From NCBI GenBank assembly GCA_964304625.1, contig OZ199840.1:7440001-7504000 (forward strand): a stretch of DNA of 64,000 bases, given 5' to 3'. The notes beneath the pieces were generated by a model. The model had not been told where the DNA came from, did no database searches, and worked only from the letters and a program-made list of their open reading frames with translations. This DNA is from Kudoa neothunni. Lineage: Eukaryota > Cnidaria. Shown here in pieces: positions 13,286 through 25,817 of the stretch; within the stretch, counting starts at the first letter, position 1; the number at the start of each line of letters is the position of its first letter. Position numbers and translations under genes: made by a program.

Positions 13286-14820
13286 CAGCCGAACTCCGTT
13301 TATCCGAATATATTGGGACCTGACATTTTCCTTTCGAATACCGAAATTTCGGTTTATCGAAGTTCTATTAATGCGCATGTGCGGCGGAAAAATTGTTAGG
13401 TTGGTTACCTACTTTATTTTTCATTATTCAATGTTTGTTTTATATTTTTAAAGAAAACTCTACTATATATATAAGTTATACTAATTAATACAATGCGAAA
13501 ACATTAGTTTAAGGCATAGTAGTTCTAGACCCAACGCAGTCTGCACACGCATGCTACCGATATGTGCGACCTTAACGCCGGTGCGCCATACTACAACAAT
13601 ACATTCTAGATTATAAAAAATGGGATATTATTATTAATTTTTTATAATTTCCTCACTATTTAGATATTTTGAGTTGTACTAATAATGATGGTAAGAATAG
13701 TAAAGTAACAGTGACGAGTATTTTCCCTGAATTCTCCATTACGATATTTAGAATTTCCTCATTAATTAAAATATGTCATATTCCAATAATTTAATATTGA
13801 TTAATGATTGTTAAGATTCAATAAGACTTAAAAGTGGAAGTGTCATGGGATAAAACTGGTGTATGAACTTTATTGAATTGAGTCAATTCCATGGATAAAT
13901 CGGCGTTATGAAGTCACTGCCAGTTCGCAATTAAACAATCCAACAAATTCCATTTTTATATTTTATTACACATGAAAAAATATAAGGGAGTTTGTCTTTA
14001 CCCAACATTTATTCGTTCATCATGAACACGGAGCCGTGGACAGATAGCACATTGGTGTGACACTCGGACTCAAAACCTTGAGGTAATGGGTTCGATTCCG
14101 CCGGTGGTCAGACTCTGCTTCCGTGTCGGTGGGTGTCTATCCCATATTTGGGAGCTGTGGTTAAAGTGTACGCTCGCTGTTGAGTGGAATGCGCTGGCAG
14201 CCAGATTTGCGTGAAGTGGGTGAACGTAAATAGGAGTTTGAATCTCTGGAACCCATCGAAAGACAAAGTAATTTGCAGTTCCTACAGAGCCAACGTCCTT
14301 AAAGGGATAGGGTTCGGGGTGGTGGTCGCCCTGAGACGAGAGGATGTTTAGTGGGTTAAAGTCCCGCACTACCGCATAAAGATAAGTGACGGAGTTTCAT
14401 GTTACGTCCTGCGGTGCCTAAAGCCTTAATGGAAGAGGTCTGGCCAACCAGAGTTCCACAACCTAATAAGTTGCGCCAGGGGTTTTACCTTGTAAAAAAA
14501 ATCATGAACACGGTTGCATTTTGAACATAAAATACTATATTATCTACGTTACACTATTTCTATTAATCCAACATAAACTCAAATTTAATAAATAACGAAC
14601 ATATGTGCCAACAAGATAAATGTAGGTCCCATTTTAGCCGAGCACTAATCCAGACTTAAAGGCATTTTTAGCCGAAAACTCCAGCAAAAAGTTGTTTCGG
14701 ATTGCGGTTGCTGAAATTTCGGTTAAATGAAATTTTTTTATTTAGAATCTACATCATTTTCGAATAAATTTTAAAAAATCATTCGGATAGCGCGATTTTC
14801 GGATAAACGAGGTTCGACTG
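13286..14820. mobile_element. pogo/Tigger-like non-autonomous element, SINE-interrupted
   Basis: Termini are CAGCCGAACTCCGTTTATCCG at the left and the inverse CGGATAAACGAGGTTCGACTG at the right, flanked by TA on both sides (13284-13285, 14821-14822). This is the TIR style and target of pogo-like elements. The member 4 flank near 19725 keeps the uninterrupted site (cattatagtagattcg). A SINE sits inside at 14032-14500. No transposase frame is seen. Confidence 0.8.
14032..14500 (+). mobile_element. tRNA-derived SINE, copy 1
   Basis: The head carries a pol III promoter: an A-box-like ATAGCACATTGGTGTGAC and a B-box GGTTCGATTCC. A unique body follows, then a 3' end GCGCCAGGGGTTTTACCTTG with a short A tail. 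The 13-bp direct repeat atcatgaacacgg flanks it (14019-14031 and 14501-14513). The minus-strand open frame over it is chance. Confidence 0.9.
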
Positions 14821-16984
14821 TATATGTGAATCCTCACCAATGGTTAAATTTATAGTCACCCCAATCAGATTTCCTAATCCGTAAATTAAGTTAAAAGTAC
14901 TTATGTAAGTTATAAACTTTAAATTATAATAAAATTCGAATTATTGAAATAAATGTTTTGATTAACGAAAATAAATAACATAATGACTAATTTCTCTTTA
15001 AATCAGCTAGAATAGTGATTCAAGACCTTATTGGCTTCATTCGACCCACAGAGACATTACGATATTTTGAACCAACCTCTCCTTGTTATTATAATATTTT
15101 AAGCACGTGTTTTGATAACACAAATCCATAAGACTTATAGATAAAAAATATATTTTTACGCGTAGTAAGCATAGTATTAAATGTCGAAAATAATAAATTT
15201 CGGTGTATCTATGGACAAATTATTATTACGTACATTAACAAGTGTTGATACATATTGAACTTAAACTTACGTGTACAGAAAAAATTTGGCATACGTTTCA
15301 TAAAAAAATTAAAATTTATTATTTTCAGAGACAAAAATCTCTTATTAGACTTAAAATGTTAATTTTTACAATATTCATTTAACAATACATAAAATTTTAT
15401 AACGGTAATGTCATACCGGGATCGATAGAATCACCTAGCTCTATCTGATAAACTTTGACAAAAAAATAATTTCTTTACGAAACGACGATAATATTAGATC
15501 GTCGAACAATTATAATTCGTTCATGGAGCTTCTCTATAATCTTTTTCCAGAAAATAATCAGTCAAAATTCCGTAACAAGACGAATAATCAAATATATATT
15601 TTCTTTATTTAAATTAGTAAGTTACCAAGTTACCTCGGTTTTTAATGAAACTGTTACTTATATTTATTGTGAAAATAACAATTCCTAATTTATATGTAAT
15701 ATTTATGCAATGGTAATGTTAAATTTAAAGTAACATTTTTAACCATGGAAGAAAACCAAAGTTATTTAGTTCCTACGTTTATTGGCAAATTTTTAATACC
15801 TATAACCTCTATTCAGCAAAATACAAAATTAATAATTAAGCATCGCTAAGAGAGTATTGATTCCTACACAATAACGCAGATTAAAACAACAATATAAAAT
15901 ACAAATCGATCTGAAAAATACCTCTGTTTTTCATTAAATATTTTTGAAATTCTAGGATCAAATCTAGTCAATGCCAATTATATGTCGTCGTCACAATAAA
16001 ATATTTTAGTTGTTTTATTTTAATATCAATTTAGATCGAAAATAATTATTCACGCAGATATGTTGACACAAATGAGATAATTAGATAAATGGCCGCCTTT
16101 GCACAAAACGGGTTATTCATGTCTTTATTAAATCAAAAGTTGACGATTTTCATGTGTTGAATTATTGTTGTTATAGTTTGTTTTGTTGCAGATTAGTTCT
16201 TTCATACAAATATATAACATTTATATATGCTGACAAAACAGAAAACAAGAATAGTTGATTGAGCCATGCTGGATACGACAAGTCTTCTGAGAAATTGTTT
16301 TCAAGCGAATTTTTTATTCACCTAAATGCAAAATAATTGATTTTTTAAATTCATCCGATATAGAAACATCTATGAACTCATAAGTCTCATCATATTTTCT
16401 TATACTGATATCCAACAACGGAAAATTCTCAAAGTTATCGTTTCTTACCCTGAGTTTTTATGAAATTAATTTTTGAAGAACAGCTAGCATTTTTACCTTC
16501 GATTCGATTATATAAACATCATGCCCTTGCATTTCAAGGATGAACTAGTTGAGGATTCAGAAAATATAAGTCATATATATCAATGTAACAATAAAATGTT
16601 CATCGTAAAAATAAGGTCAGTTTCACGCATAATGTAGAAGCACGATTTAGTCCCTTACCTTTAGAAAGCCAATGAATATCAATATGATAACGGAGTATCA
16701 CAAAATCCTAGTCCAACATTCATATAAATATTAAAAATCCTATGAATTAAAGCACATTTTCGCGCATAGTCCACTCATTCTATCACAATTTGCGATACTT
16801 ATGCAAGTTTCGGTTGGAAGGTTTTTGATGTCAATGTATACCTATGAAGGATATACTATTACAGTGAGATGAAATGTATCAACTTTCATTAGCATTCCAA
16901 AAAAAGAGGTTCGCCTTTACATGCCGGAAACACCATTTGTACATATAGCAAACAGTACATCCCATGTAACAATACGCTCTTGGA
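14821..16984. other. AT-rich spacer
   Basis: The first 200 bases (to about 15020) are the diverged upstream flank shared with about 19730-19945, ending in ctctttaaatcagctag in both. The rest has no gene or element that I can support. Confidence 0.5.
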
Positions 16985-17290
16985 AGAAACCATCTACATT
17001 TTTAATTGGGAGCCTTTATAGTCCTCCTGAGAAGCTTACAAAACAAAATTTCTTCTTTCATTGAATTTTTGTGTAAATATCTAACAAATACAACTAGCTG
17101 ACTGATATTAGTAACATCCGTAGTTTCAATAAATTGGAGGCTAAATTCAGATGAGCTTGAACTCAGATACCCCATTATTCGCGAAAATATATCACTGCTA
17201 ATATCCACAATTTTGCTACGTACAATTTTATCAGAAAGTGAAATTCGGGAAGACTTAGTTTCATAATGAAATACAAAACTTCGTATATGT
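16985..17290 (-). pseudogene. ZBED5-like hAT transposase fragment
   Basis: The minus-strand translation contains EFSLQFIETTDVTNISQLVV and EEILFCK, matching the segment around the first catalytic aspartate region of ZBED5/SCAND3-type hAT transposases (the same segment is intact at 37090-37220). Here the catalytic-site word DET/DES reads IET. Only about 300 bases remain. Confidence 0.7.
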
Positions 17291-17929
17291 CAGTAAAATG
17301 GGGTTGCCAACTGACATAAACCCTGATCAATTGAACTTTGTTATAGTCAAATTTTATTCTTTTAACTTTAAAACTGACGATCGTTAAATTTTTGTATTGA
17401 TCATTTACATTATTGTCTAAAAAATGAACTCATAATTTTGCAGGAACAAGGCTAGAAATATTTATTACAGCATTACGTCACATACATTGTGGATGCTGAC
17501 TTCCATCATCATTGGTTACTACAGAGAAACCATATACACCATAGTCGCCTGACTACTTTCTCCTGCATATTTATTATTATTATTATTAGCAATTTTAAAC
17601 AAAAAAGAGGAGTATGTCATAGTTGATGCAGTTATACTTGAAAGGTGACAACGCTTTAAGTTTCTTGCACTGAGGAGTGCTGGATTCGTCATGGTAAAAA
17701 CTTCATAGACAGTAACGAGTTGTCCAATTTTTAATTATTATCAAATATAGCCAAAAATTAATTGTTGTATATAGTTTTTAATTATAATGATTATCTTTGT
17801 AGTTAAATAAAAATTGGAAACATTTTTTAATATTCTTGGGTCTGCGGTATACGTTAGAATGAAAAATAGGAAATTTTCATGTCCCTCGAACCTTGACACT
17901 AACCCACCGAACTCCGATTGAGAATAATT

Positions 17930-18140
17930 GTTTTAATCCAACCCCCTCTTTTGAGATAACTTTAGCTGCAGATATTTCACACTTAAAAATGAGCCTATAA
18001 TCTTGCAGTAACTCACACTGAGGAATAACGACAACCTAAGACGGAACCAATGAAACGACCCCAAATAAGACCCAACTCGAAGTCTTTGGGCCGAGATCCG
18101 AGAACATCTCCGTACGTGGAATTTCTCATCTAGCGTTATG
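17930..18140. repeat. Diverged flank paired with 10480-10700
   Basis: It resembles the region downstream of member 3 in the same order and orientation and marks the downstream edge of the duplicated unit. Confidence 0.45.
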
Positions 18141-18384
18141 TAAACTACTCGTCACGTACAACTGCTTACACTTACATGTTATCTGAATTTTCTATGACAC
18201 TAAGATTTGTCGAATTCCATCTAATTTTCTTGAATTCCGCCAGTGGAACATACATTACACCGAAGAAACATTGATTCTCTAAATAATTTGAAAGCTAATA
18301 GAGACAAGAAATTTTCTAAGTTGTTTTAATAGACATGAAATGTAACTAGAAACAAATTTGTATTGTTAATTAGTTCATTAAGTA

Positions 18385-19240
18385 TCAAGTTGGTGGTTGA
18401 TGAACGCACAAATATCTAGAAGTACAGTACGAGTGGGCGTTACATCCTTTTTCAGTATCTAACAGTTGCAACCTCCTTATTAAATGGCCACCTAAGGTTA
18501 AAAAGTATTTGCACTAAACAAATATTAGTTTGAGTCAAATTCTTATCACACCGTAAAAATATCCAACTGATTCGGAGCTATGTCACACATTTTTTGAAGG
18601 AAGTACGGATTCTTCAAAAGCAACGTAAGCCTCATCCTTTCAGACATAAGTGCGTTTACAAATCTCTTAATTATTTATAATTACAAGAACATTAGCAATA
18701 GATCGGTACCTGACAGAATAAACAACTAGGACCGTTTCCCACATAGATAGCTTTACAAGATTTATCCAAAATAACATCAATAAAAATCATTTATACTTTT
18801 GTGGGGTTCGCATTCAGTTGTTTTTTCACAATTGCTTATCGCCCTTAATTTTTTATGGGAATTCTCCATTAAACTTTTGTAAAAGGAGTTCAAAACTGGG
18901 CACTAAATAAAAGTTAACGTACTCTTCAATCAATTCAACTTACGGTATATGGTAATTTTTGGCATATACTCTTGGCAATCTTCAAGAAGTCATTAGGTAC
19001 AGTGTGTGTGTAGTTCGATGAACGAATTGCGTTGGAGATTGTATCATGATACTAAAATTTGTCAAAATACAACGATAAAAATTTGCTGTTACCTTTTGTG
19101 TAGATAAATCGACCAGTTGTTTATTGCAACACATTAAAATGATTGAAAACTTAATTTATCTATGATGAGACAAATTTCAAGTATCGGAATTAACTAACAA
19201 GCAGGATTGGAATACGACACTTAGACGAATAAGTCAGCAT
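18385..19240 (-). CDS. Saposin-like secreted protein, array member 4
   Basis: Exons 19240-19199, 19149-19093, 19051-18944, 18902-18797, 18750-18710, 18665-18552, 18513-18385 encode 198 residues. Coordinates for exons 1-5 are those of member 3 shifted by exactly 6441. Domain 1 is identical to member 3. In domain 2 the sequence departs after the shared RFVNALMSERMRL: the third cysteine is in QKMCD, exon 7 gains an extra cysteine (EKGCNAHSYC), and the C-terminus is four residues longer, ending in prolines. All six canonical domain 2 cysteines are present. Confidence 0.9.
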
Positions 19241-19489
19241 AATTTGAATATTTCTTCCAAAACGATATATATACAGTCATAAATTGAATATAAGGATTAT
19301 GAGATTCGAATGAACATTATGATAAATATGTGTGATGAATTACCGAATAGATACTCTATATATATATATATATATATATATACCAGCGATTGGAACCCCT
19401 ATCTAGTTTATTTATTCGGTCTATTCTTTTGCGATTGTTACCATAACTACTATAATATTCATATTAGTAGATAATTTTGTTGATAGAAA
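18621..19489. repeat. Near-identical tract shared with 12180-13040
   Basis: Partner of the tract at member 3. The TA microsatellite at about 19350-19382 is longer here. Outside the tract the two units fall to roughly three-quarters identity by eye. Confidence 0.85.
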
Positions 19490-20202
19490 ATATAATTTAA
19501 AATACAATATTCTACATAAATAGTAATTAAGTCATTTGTAGTGTAGAGAACGACGAAATTAAAAATAAATGGATAGAATAACATTAAAATGGTTTCTTCA
19601 TTTTGAGTTAATTTCAGCCAAAAATTATGATAATATAATAATTTTTTTACTACGCTCGTATTAATGTAGATAAATATGAAATTTCTCGACTATATGCAAT
19701 TTCGAAAATAATGGTATTGTCATTATAGTAGATTCGAATCTTTAACTGTGATTAAGTTTTTAGCCATCTCGAATCGGATTTCCTAACTTGTAAATTAATC
19801 TTAACGCACTTATATAATATAAAAAACGTCTTCAAATTATAAACAAAATTGGAATAACTTATTTAATTAAAAAATAAATACCATAATGCTAACATCCTAT
19901 TGTATAGATTTCATTACCAAAATGACCAATTCCTCTTTAAATCAGCTAGCAAAATCCTATAAGAACTGTTGACTTATTCAAGTTACATAAATTCAATTTA
20001 ATCTGTTATTTTATTAAATTAGTCCAGTTAACATACATGAAGTTGTAATATTTTTATCATTTAAGACAAACAATTTTTTTTATAAATAAGGGTAGATAAT
20101 TTAGATTTGCAGGAAACCGCAAGAAAAACTATGTTCAAAACATTCTAAATGATAAAGAGCAATGTGTGTTTAGTCGGGTTTGTTGATCTGTAAGGTAGAA
20201 GG

Positions 20203-21064
20203 TTAATGGGGACAAATAAACCTGTCCCTACAATAACTACGAGAGTCATATCCTGTGTCATTATCCTTTAATTTTAAATTCTTAATCAGGTGGGTGCACG
20301 TATTTATCATATATTCGCACTAAATGTATATTATATGGTAATTTCTATTTTTTTATACATTATACCGTAAACTTCCCAAAAAAATTGGGAGGATCCTTAC
20401 AAATAACTTGCTTTAGTTGAGGGTCATCAAAGAACAACGTGAGTCGGTTTCTTTCCGACAAAAGTACGTCTAAGAATCTCTTTAACATATATTAGCGCAT
20501 CAGAACGATAACAAAGACAAGCACTTGGCAAAATGCACACTCAGGATCATTCCCTACGATGTTAGCTTTAAGACATTATTAAATGAATGGTATCACATCA
20601 ATAGTTAGCTAATATACTTCCATGATATTGTTTGTTGCCATGGGGTTGTTCATTAGAGTTCATTTTTGTTTCCAAACCATTTGTAAAATTTGTGTAAAAC
20701 GAAATCAAGATTGGGCACTAAATAACTTCAAATATCCCATCAATCAAATCTACTTACCGTATGTGGTAAACGCTCACAAATTTTATTTGCAATCTTCAAA
20801 TAATCTTTTGAAACTTGTTTAAGACTGTCTTGGGGATTGGCATTATTTGAAATTCTGTGAAGATGCTAAAGACCAACCATTAGTCAATTTGAGAAATTCA
20901 CTTTTTACATTCAAGTTAAGTGAATTTATTGGCTGAATATTATAACCCAGAATAAATACACCTAGAATCTGAATTATATATGTTTAGCATGACTAAAATG
21001 AACTAATACGAATAACAGAGTGCAGATGAAAAAAGTTATAAATCTTCATTAGGTATGTGTTCAT
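20203..21064 (-). CDS. Saposin-like secreted protein, array member 5
   Basis: Exons 21064-21010, 20961-20909, 20865-20758, 20717-20618, 20565-20525, 20479-20366, 20319-20203 encode 195 residues; introns are 40-52 bp. Intron 1 is in phase 1, unlike the phase 0 of its paralogs, and the signal peptide is longer. Domain 1 keeps the helix-2 cysteine (ANKICERLPHT) and the next one (CPILISF), but the last two are replaced by asparagines (NSNEQPHGN), so both were lost together. Domain 2 has all six cysteines (ECAFCQ, VIC, CEY, YC, FIC) plus one extra in exon 7. Confidence 0.88.
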
Positions 21065-21547
21065 TCCTGAATATTTTTCAAAAAGACGATAAGAAATTTA
21101 TATTATATTATATGCTGACGAAACTTATGGATATTGCAAATGATATGATTTTGAATTCATTTTGGAATGATTAATAAACCGAATATTTAAAATAGATACT
21201 TTATCGTGTTGACCAATAATTTTTTTTAATTATTTTTAACGATTAATATTAAATTTATTTAAAGTCTCGATTACGTCTATGATAATTATATAGCTTAAAT
21301 TGTTATATGCTCATTTCGATCAGACAAATTAAATTGATATAATAAAAGTGTGCGATAATTGAAAACAGATAGTAAAATGTGATTACTATAAAATAATTGA
21401 GAAATGAGATGAATACTCTGTATACAGGTTAATTTGTATAATAATTAATTATAATTAAAAATAATTTATAAATTGACAAATCATAATAAAAATAATGCGC
21501 TCACGGGTGTCAAATTGTAATTATTGAACTAACAAATAGTAATTATA
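21065..21547. other. AT-rich spacer
   Basis: No gene or element is recognised between member 5 and the SINE at 21548. Confidence 0.5.
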
Positions 21548-22000
21548 AGCCGTGGACAGATAGCACATTGGTGTGACGCTCGGACTCAGAACCTTGAGGT
21601 AATGGGTTAGAATCCGCCGGTGGTCAGACTACTGCTTCCGTGTCGGTGGGTCTCTATCCCATATTTAGGAGCTGTGGTTAACGTGTACGCTCGCTGTGGA
21701 GTGGGGTGAGCGTGAATAGGAGTTTGAATCTCCGGAACCCATCGAAAGACAAAGTAATTTGCAGTTCCCACAGAGCCAACGTCCTTAAAGGGATAGGGTT
21801 TGGGGTGTTGATCGCCCTGAGACGAGGATGTTTAGTGGGTTAAAGTCCCACACTATCGCATAAAGATAAGTGACGGAGTTTCATGTTACGTCCTGCGGTG
21901 CCTAAAGCGTTAATGGAAGAGGTCTGACCAACCAGAATTCCACAACCTAATAAGTTGCGCCAGGGGTTTTACCTTGTAAACAAAAAACAAACAAAAATAA
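21548..22000 (+). mobile_element. tRNA-derived SINE, copy 2
   Basis: Same head, body and GGGGTTTTACCTTG tail as the copy at 14032-14500, with an A-rich tail of aaac units. The B-box has decayed to GGTTAGAATCC and about 30 bases are missing near 21690. I could not define the target-site duplication. Confidence 0.85.
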
Positions 22001-22579
22001 ATGGATTTTTTTGATGTCTATTATCAGATAAAAAATTATATATCTTAAACTCTTTAAACTTCCTGTAAAATTAATCTAATTAGGCATATTTTGATATAAA
22101 AAGTTTAAATGCAATATATAGAGTATTTAAAAAAAATTCATTGCCAAAGATATATCCTCTCACATCATTAAAATTTAATAATTTTTGTTTTCTTTATTAT
22201 ATGCCGACGAAAATTTAAAAATTAATCTTTACAAATTACTATGTAGGTAGATTTAATTTTTACTCCGAATATTGGAATTTAATCATTCTTTTAAAAACAC
22301 TATTAATTTTTAAATAATTGGTTAGTTATAGTTTTAAATAGTATTCAAAGTGTAATTATATTAATTCTATAGTATAATAAAATTATCTATTATGTATATA
22401 TAAACAACTAAATTAATACTTCCTTTTGAAATATTTGTATTCACAATATAATTAATGAAAAAATATAGAACATATGGTTCGATTGATGTTGTTGGACCAG
22501 GGGTCGGCGAGGATATAAACCACACTTAAAAATGGAAGTGAAAAGTGATGGAAGCATACTAACTTATTAAAATTGATGC

Positions 22580-23417
22580 TTAATGGGGACATTGAAATCT
22601 ATTAGTGCAATGATCCATAACGTCCATTCCCTGTTCATTGCTACCTAATTTCAAATTTTTTATCACGATACCAAACAAAGTCATCACATATTTGCACTAA
22701 ATGTATCAGGTGATGTGGCGTAAGAATCAAGAATTTTACAGTCACACTTTCAAGTGGATTCCAAAGTTGACATATTCTTTGTTGAAATTGAGGATTTCCA
22801 AAAATATGATACAGCCGTGCCCGCTCATATTGATATGAATAATAAATCGCCTACATTTTTAATCTACTTGTATCTAAATTTAAACGAAAATACTCTGCAA
22901 ATTGCACAGTAGGGTCCATTTCCCACAACTATAGCTAAATAAAATTCAAAAAGGTATATTTATTAAATATTCTTGAAAACTCTTACGATTCGTAAAATTA
23001 GTACAATTGTTTTTGTTTTCAATTTCTTGTAAATTTTCTAGGAATATTTTTTGGAATGGATTGAAAATTCCACGCTAAAAATTTTAGCGTTCCTGTGAAT
23101 TGAAGTATTGTTACTTTGTAGAGATCTTTTTTACATAATTGTGCAGAAAATTTTAACATATCCTCCTTTACGATTTTTATGTCGGTTTTAATCTTAACAT
23201 TATTGATAGGTTTAATAATATTCTAAATAATTATTTTAGGTCAATCGTTCCATTAAAAATGTTTATACCTTTGAGTGATTCGCTTCGATAGATTGAACAT
23301 TTCTCAAAAATATAAATGTAATAATTCTCTTAATTATCAAAATAAATGGTTTAAAGTATGCAAAGTATCCCTCACAATAACTAAAGTGCTTAAATCACAA
23401 GAAATTAATCCCCCCAT
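22580..23417 (-). CDS. Saposin-like secreted protein, array member 6
   Basis: Exons 23417-23376, 23328-23269, 23222-23115, 23074-22981, 22934-22894, 22850-22740, 22696-22580 encode 190 residues, the shortest in the array; introns are 40-47 bp. Exon 4 is 94 nt, and in domain 1 the first residue of that exon is arginine (CGT in place of TGT) while the last cysteine is asparagine. Two domain 1 cysteines remain (SAQLCK and NNC), an even number. Exon 5 ends CAICR instead of the CxxCQ of most paralogs. Domain 2 keeps six cysteines and ends C-x5-C-P-H. The frame is fully open, so this is unlikely to be a pseudogene. Confidence 0.85.
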
Positions 23418-24264
23418 TCAGTAGTATAAGCAAATGGGAAATCAATACATATGCTCATTAATCAAATCATAAAAGCAATATATAAATAATATTTTATAGA
23501 ATGCGTTTATCTCTGAAAAAAAGCATTGAATATTAAATGATATTTTTACATTTATTGATGCCTAGTTAAATAAATTACGATTATTATTTGTATTATAATT
23601 ATCCTTATTTTTATATTAAAAATGGTATATTCTACCTTCAATATCGATATTTTTGTGTTGGTAGTTGCATTGTAATGAATATGCAAACTTAAAATTTAAG
23701 ATAAATTGAAAAAATATTTTAATTAATAAACATTGATAGACCTATGTAATCAAATATTTAATGGGGTACTCAACCTAAGTTTTATTTGCAATATATTTTA
23801 CAATAAAGTTTATAATGATTTTTAATCAATTGAAAAAACTATTATAAATCGTTCATGGCACCTAAAAACTTTCATTTCTTCTTATGTAAAATATAAAGGT
23901 AGTTTAAATAATGTATAATAAACCTAAAAAATATGAATTAAGTTACGTATATACTTCTTTTATTTTTAACGCAATCAATTTTTACAATTAACTATAAAAA
24001 CCTTTGAAATTTTAATATTCAGATTTGTTCAAGCAAAATCAGTTTACACTTGAAAAAAATCTTAATCTCTATTCCATGCAAGCTATTGTCATTTTAACTA
24101 TAAATAGTATTTTTTATTCAGGATTATGATAGCAATTTTATTGTAACAACAATACAACAATTTAAGCATTAATAAAATATAAATATCTCAGTATTACGCA
24201 AAAAATAATTATCGTCTCGCTAAGTGACAAAAAATATTTGAATATTGATACGAGTTAAAAACGA

Positions 24265-25125
24265 TCACACACTTCCATCATGTGTACAAAAAAATCTCGC
24301 GTTACAATAATTTCCTATGTTGTAGGAGGGATCCTCTTCTATTATTTTCAGAGAACGTAAAAAATTCGCACCTAGCTTGAATAAATAGTGACACTAAAAT
24401 AGGTAGTTATATAATTATCTTTAATTATTTATTTTACTATAGATTTTTCAATAATTTGAGAGCTCTGTTGACAGAGTTTGTTTTGGAAGTCCAGATTGGA
24501 TAACAGTAACCTAAGTCGTGTTTTTTCATATAATAACGTTGCTAACAAGGTCTTAAGTGATTCATAGTAAATTAGACAGTAAAATCAATTTTTACCTTGC
24601 AAAAGTTGCATTTTGGTTCGTTTCCGACTAAAATATCTTCTTATGAATCTAAATAATTTTCATAATTCATTAACTATTACTTTTATATTTGCATTCAGTG
24701 AAATTATCGCAATTATTTAAATGAGCTAATTCAGTTCGTAATTCTCTCAGGTAATTTTTATTTATGGACTTAGCCAGTGAACACTGAATAAAATATAACA
24801 CACTTCTTGATCAAACAGTCATACAACGAATGGTAGCTGTTCGCATACACTATTCGTAATTTGTTCCAAATCCTCTGATAACACATTTGTGTAATGATAG
24901 ACACTTATTCCATTTGAAACCACCTTATAATTCTAAAATACATAAATTTTGTAATGATACATCACAAACAATTTTTACGTTCCAAGAATGTAGACCGGCC
25001 AACTGAAGATTACAAAACAGCATTAAAATTCTCATACACTTTATTTAAAATTAGTTAGGATCAATACAAGAATTAAAACTAACAAATCTTTGAAAAGGCT
25101 TGCAAATTTCAAAACTTTCGTTCAT
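24265..25125 (-). CDS. Saposin-like secreted protein, array member 7
   Basis: Exons 25125-25084, 25038-24979, 24932-24825, 24783-24681, 24636-24596, 24551-24438, 24393-24265 encode 198 residues; introns are 41-46 bp. Exon 1 is again 42 nt and exon 2 is 60 nt with a hydrophobic run (MRILMLF). Domain 1 has its four cysteines with C-x23-C-x5-C spacing. Domain 2 starts at NEPKCNFCK and carries six cysteines. It is the rightmost member seen; 25126-25817 shows no further copy. Confidence 0.88.
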
Positions 25126-25817
25126 GACTGTCTTCATAATTCAATGTAGCTATCGACTATTGTTTTACTTCATTCGGAGCTTATAAATTCAAAAAATATT
25201 GAAGGGTCGTTACAGTTTGACCATTATATTTATGAATGATTTGATTAGTCCATAATCTTTTGATTAATATGTTAGTCGCATCGTCCAAAGGTTCTTAATC
25301 AACTGTATAATACGAGGTTCTATAGATTAACCTAGAAATGTCTTCGTGTAATTTTTTTGAGTAAAGGAAGAAACCCGAATTTATAATTTAAAGTAATTAA
25401 AATAGACAAGTTATTTTCTTTATATATTTATTCAGTTGAATACATAATTCATACGAGCAGAAAACTTTAGTATATCCTAGATTTAATAATATTCAAACAA
25501 ATATTTGATTTAGGTTAAGAAAAATATATTCTTTGTATTGATTATCAAAGTATGATAAAACAATTATTCGTCAAATGATTTCTTTTATTGGGAAATTTAA
25601 TTTTATAGATATAATTTAGAATATTTATTATAATTTTTAAGCACACGCAATGTCGTGATATAATTTAGATAGAGATCCTGGGGAAGATTTACAGATAATC
25701 AATATTTTTCGTGTCGATACCGTAAATGTTTCTCATTAGTAACAGCATATACTTCATAAATTAGGATTTTTAAGTAATTTAAACGTATTTAACATTTATT
25801 CCCTGCAAGATTATTTT

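Noticed and set aside
14060-14120. tRNA-like sequence with A- and B-box promoter words
   Set aside because: It cannot fold as a complete tRNA and is the head of a dispersed SINE with target-site duplication, so it is not a functional tRNA gene.
20622-20822. Plus-strand frame of 66 codons
   Set aside because: It is antisense to exons 3-4 of saposin-like member 5, which the family pattern supports strongly.
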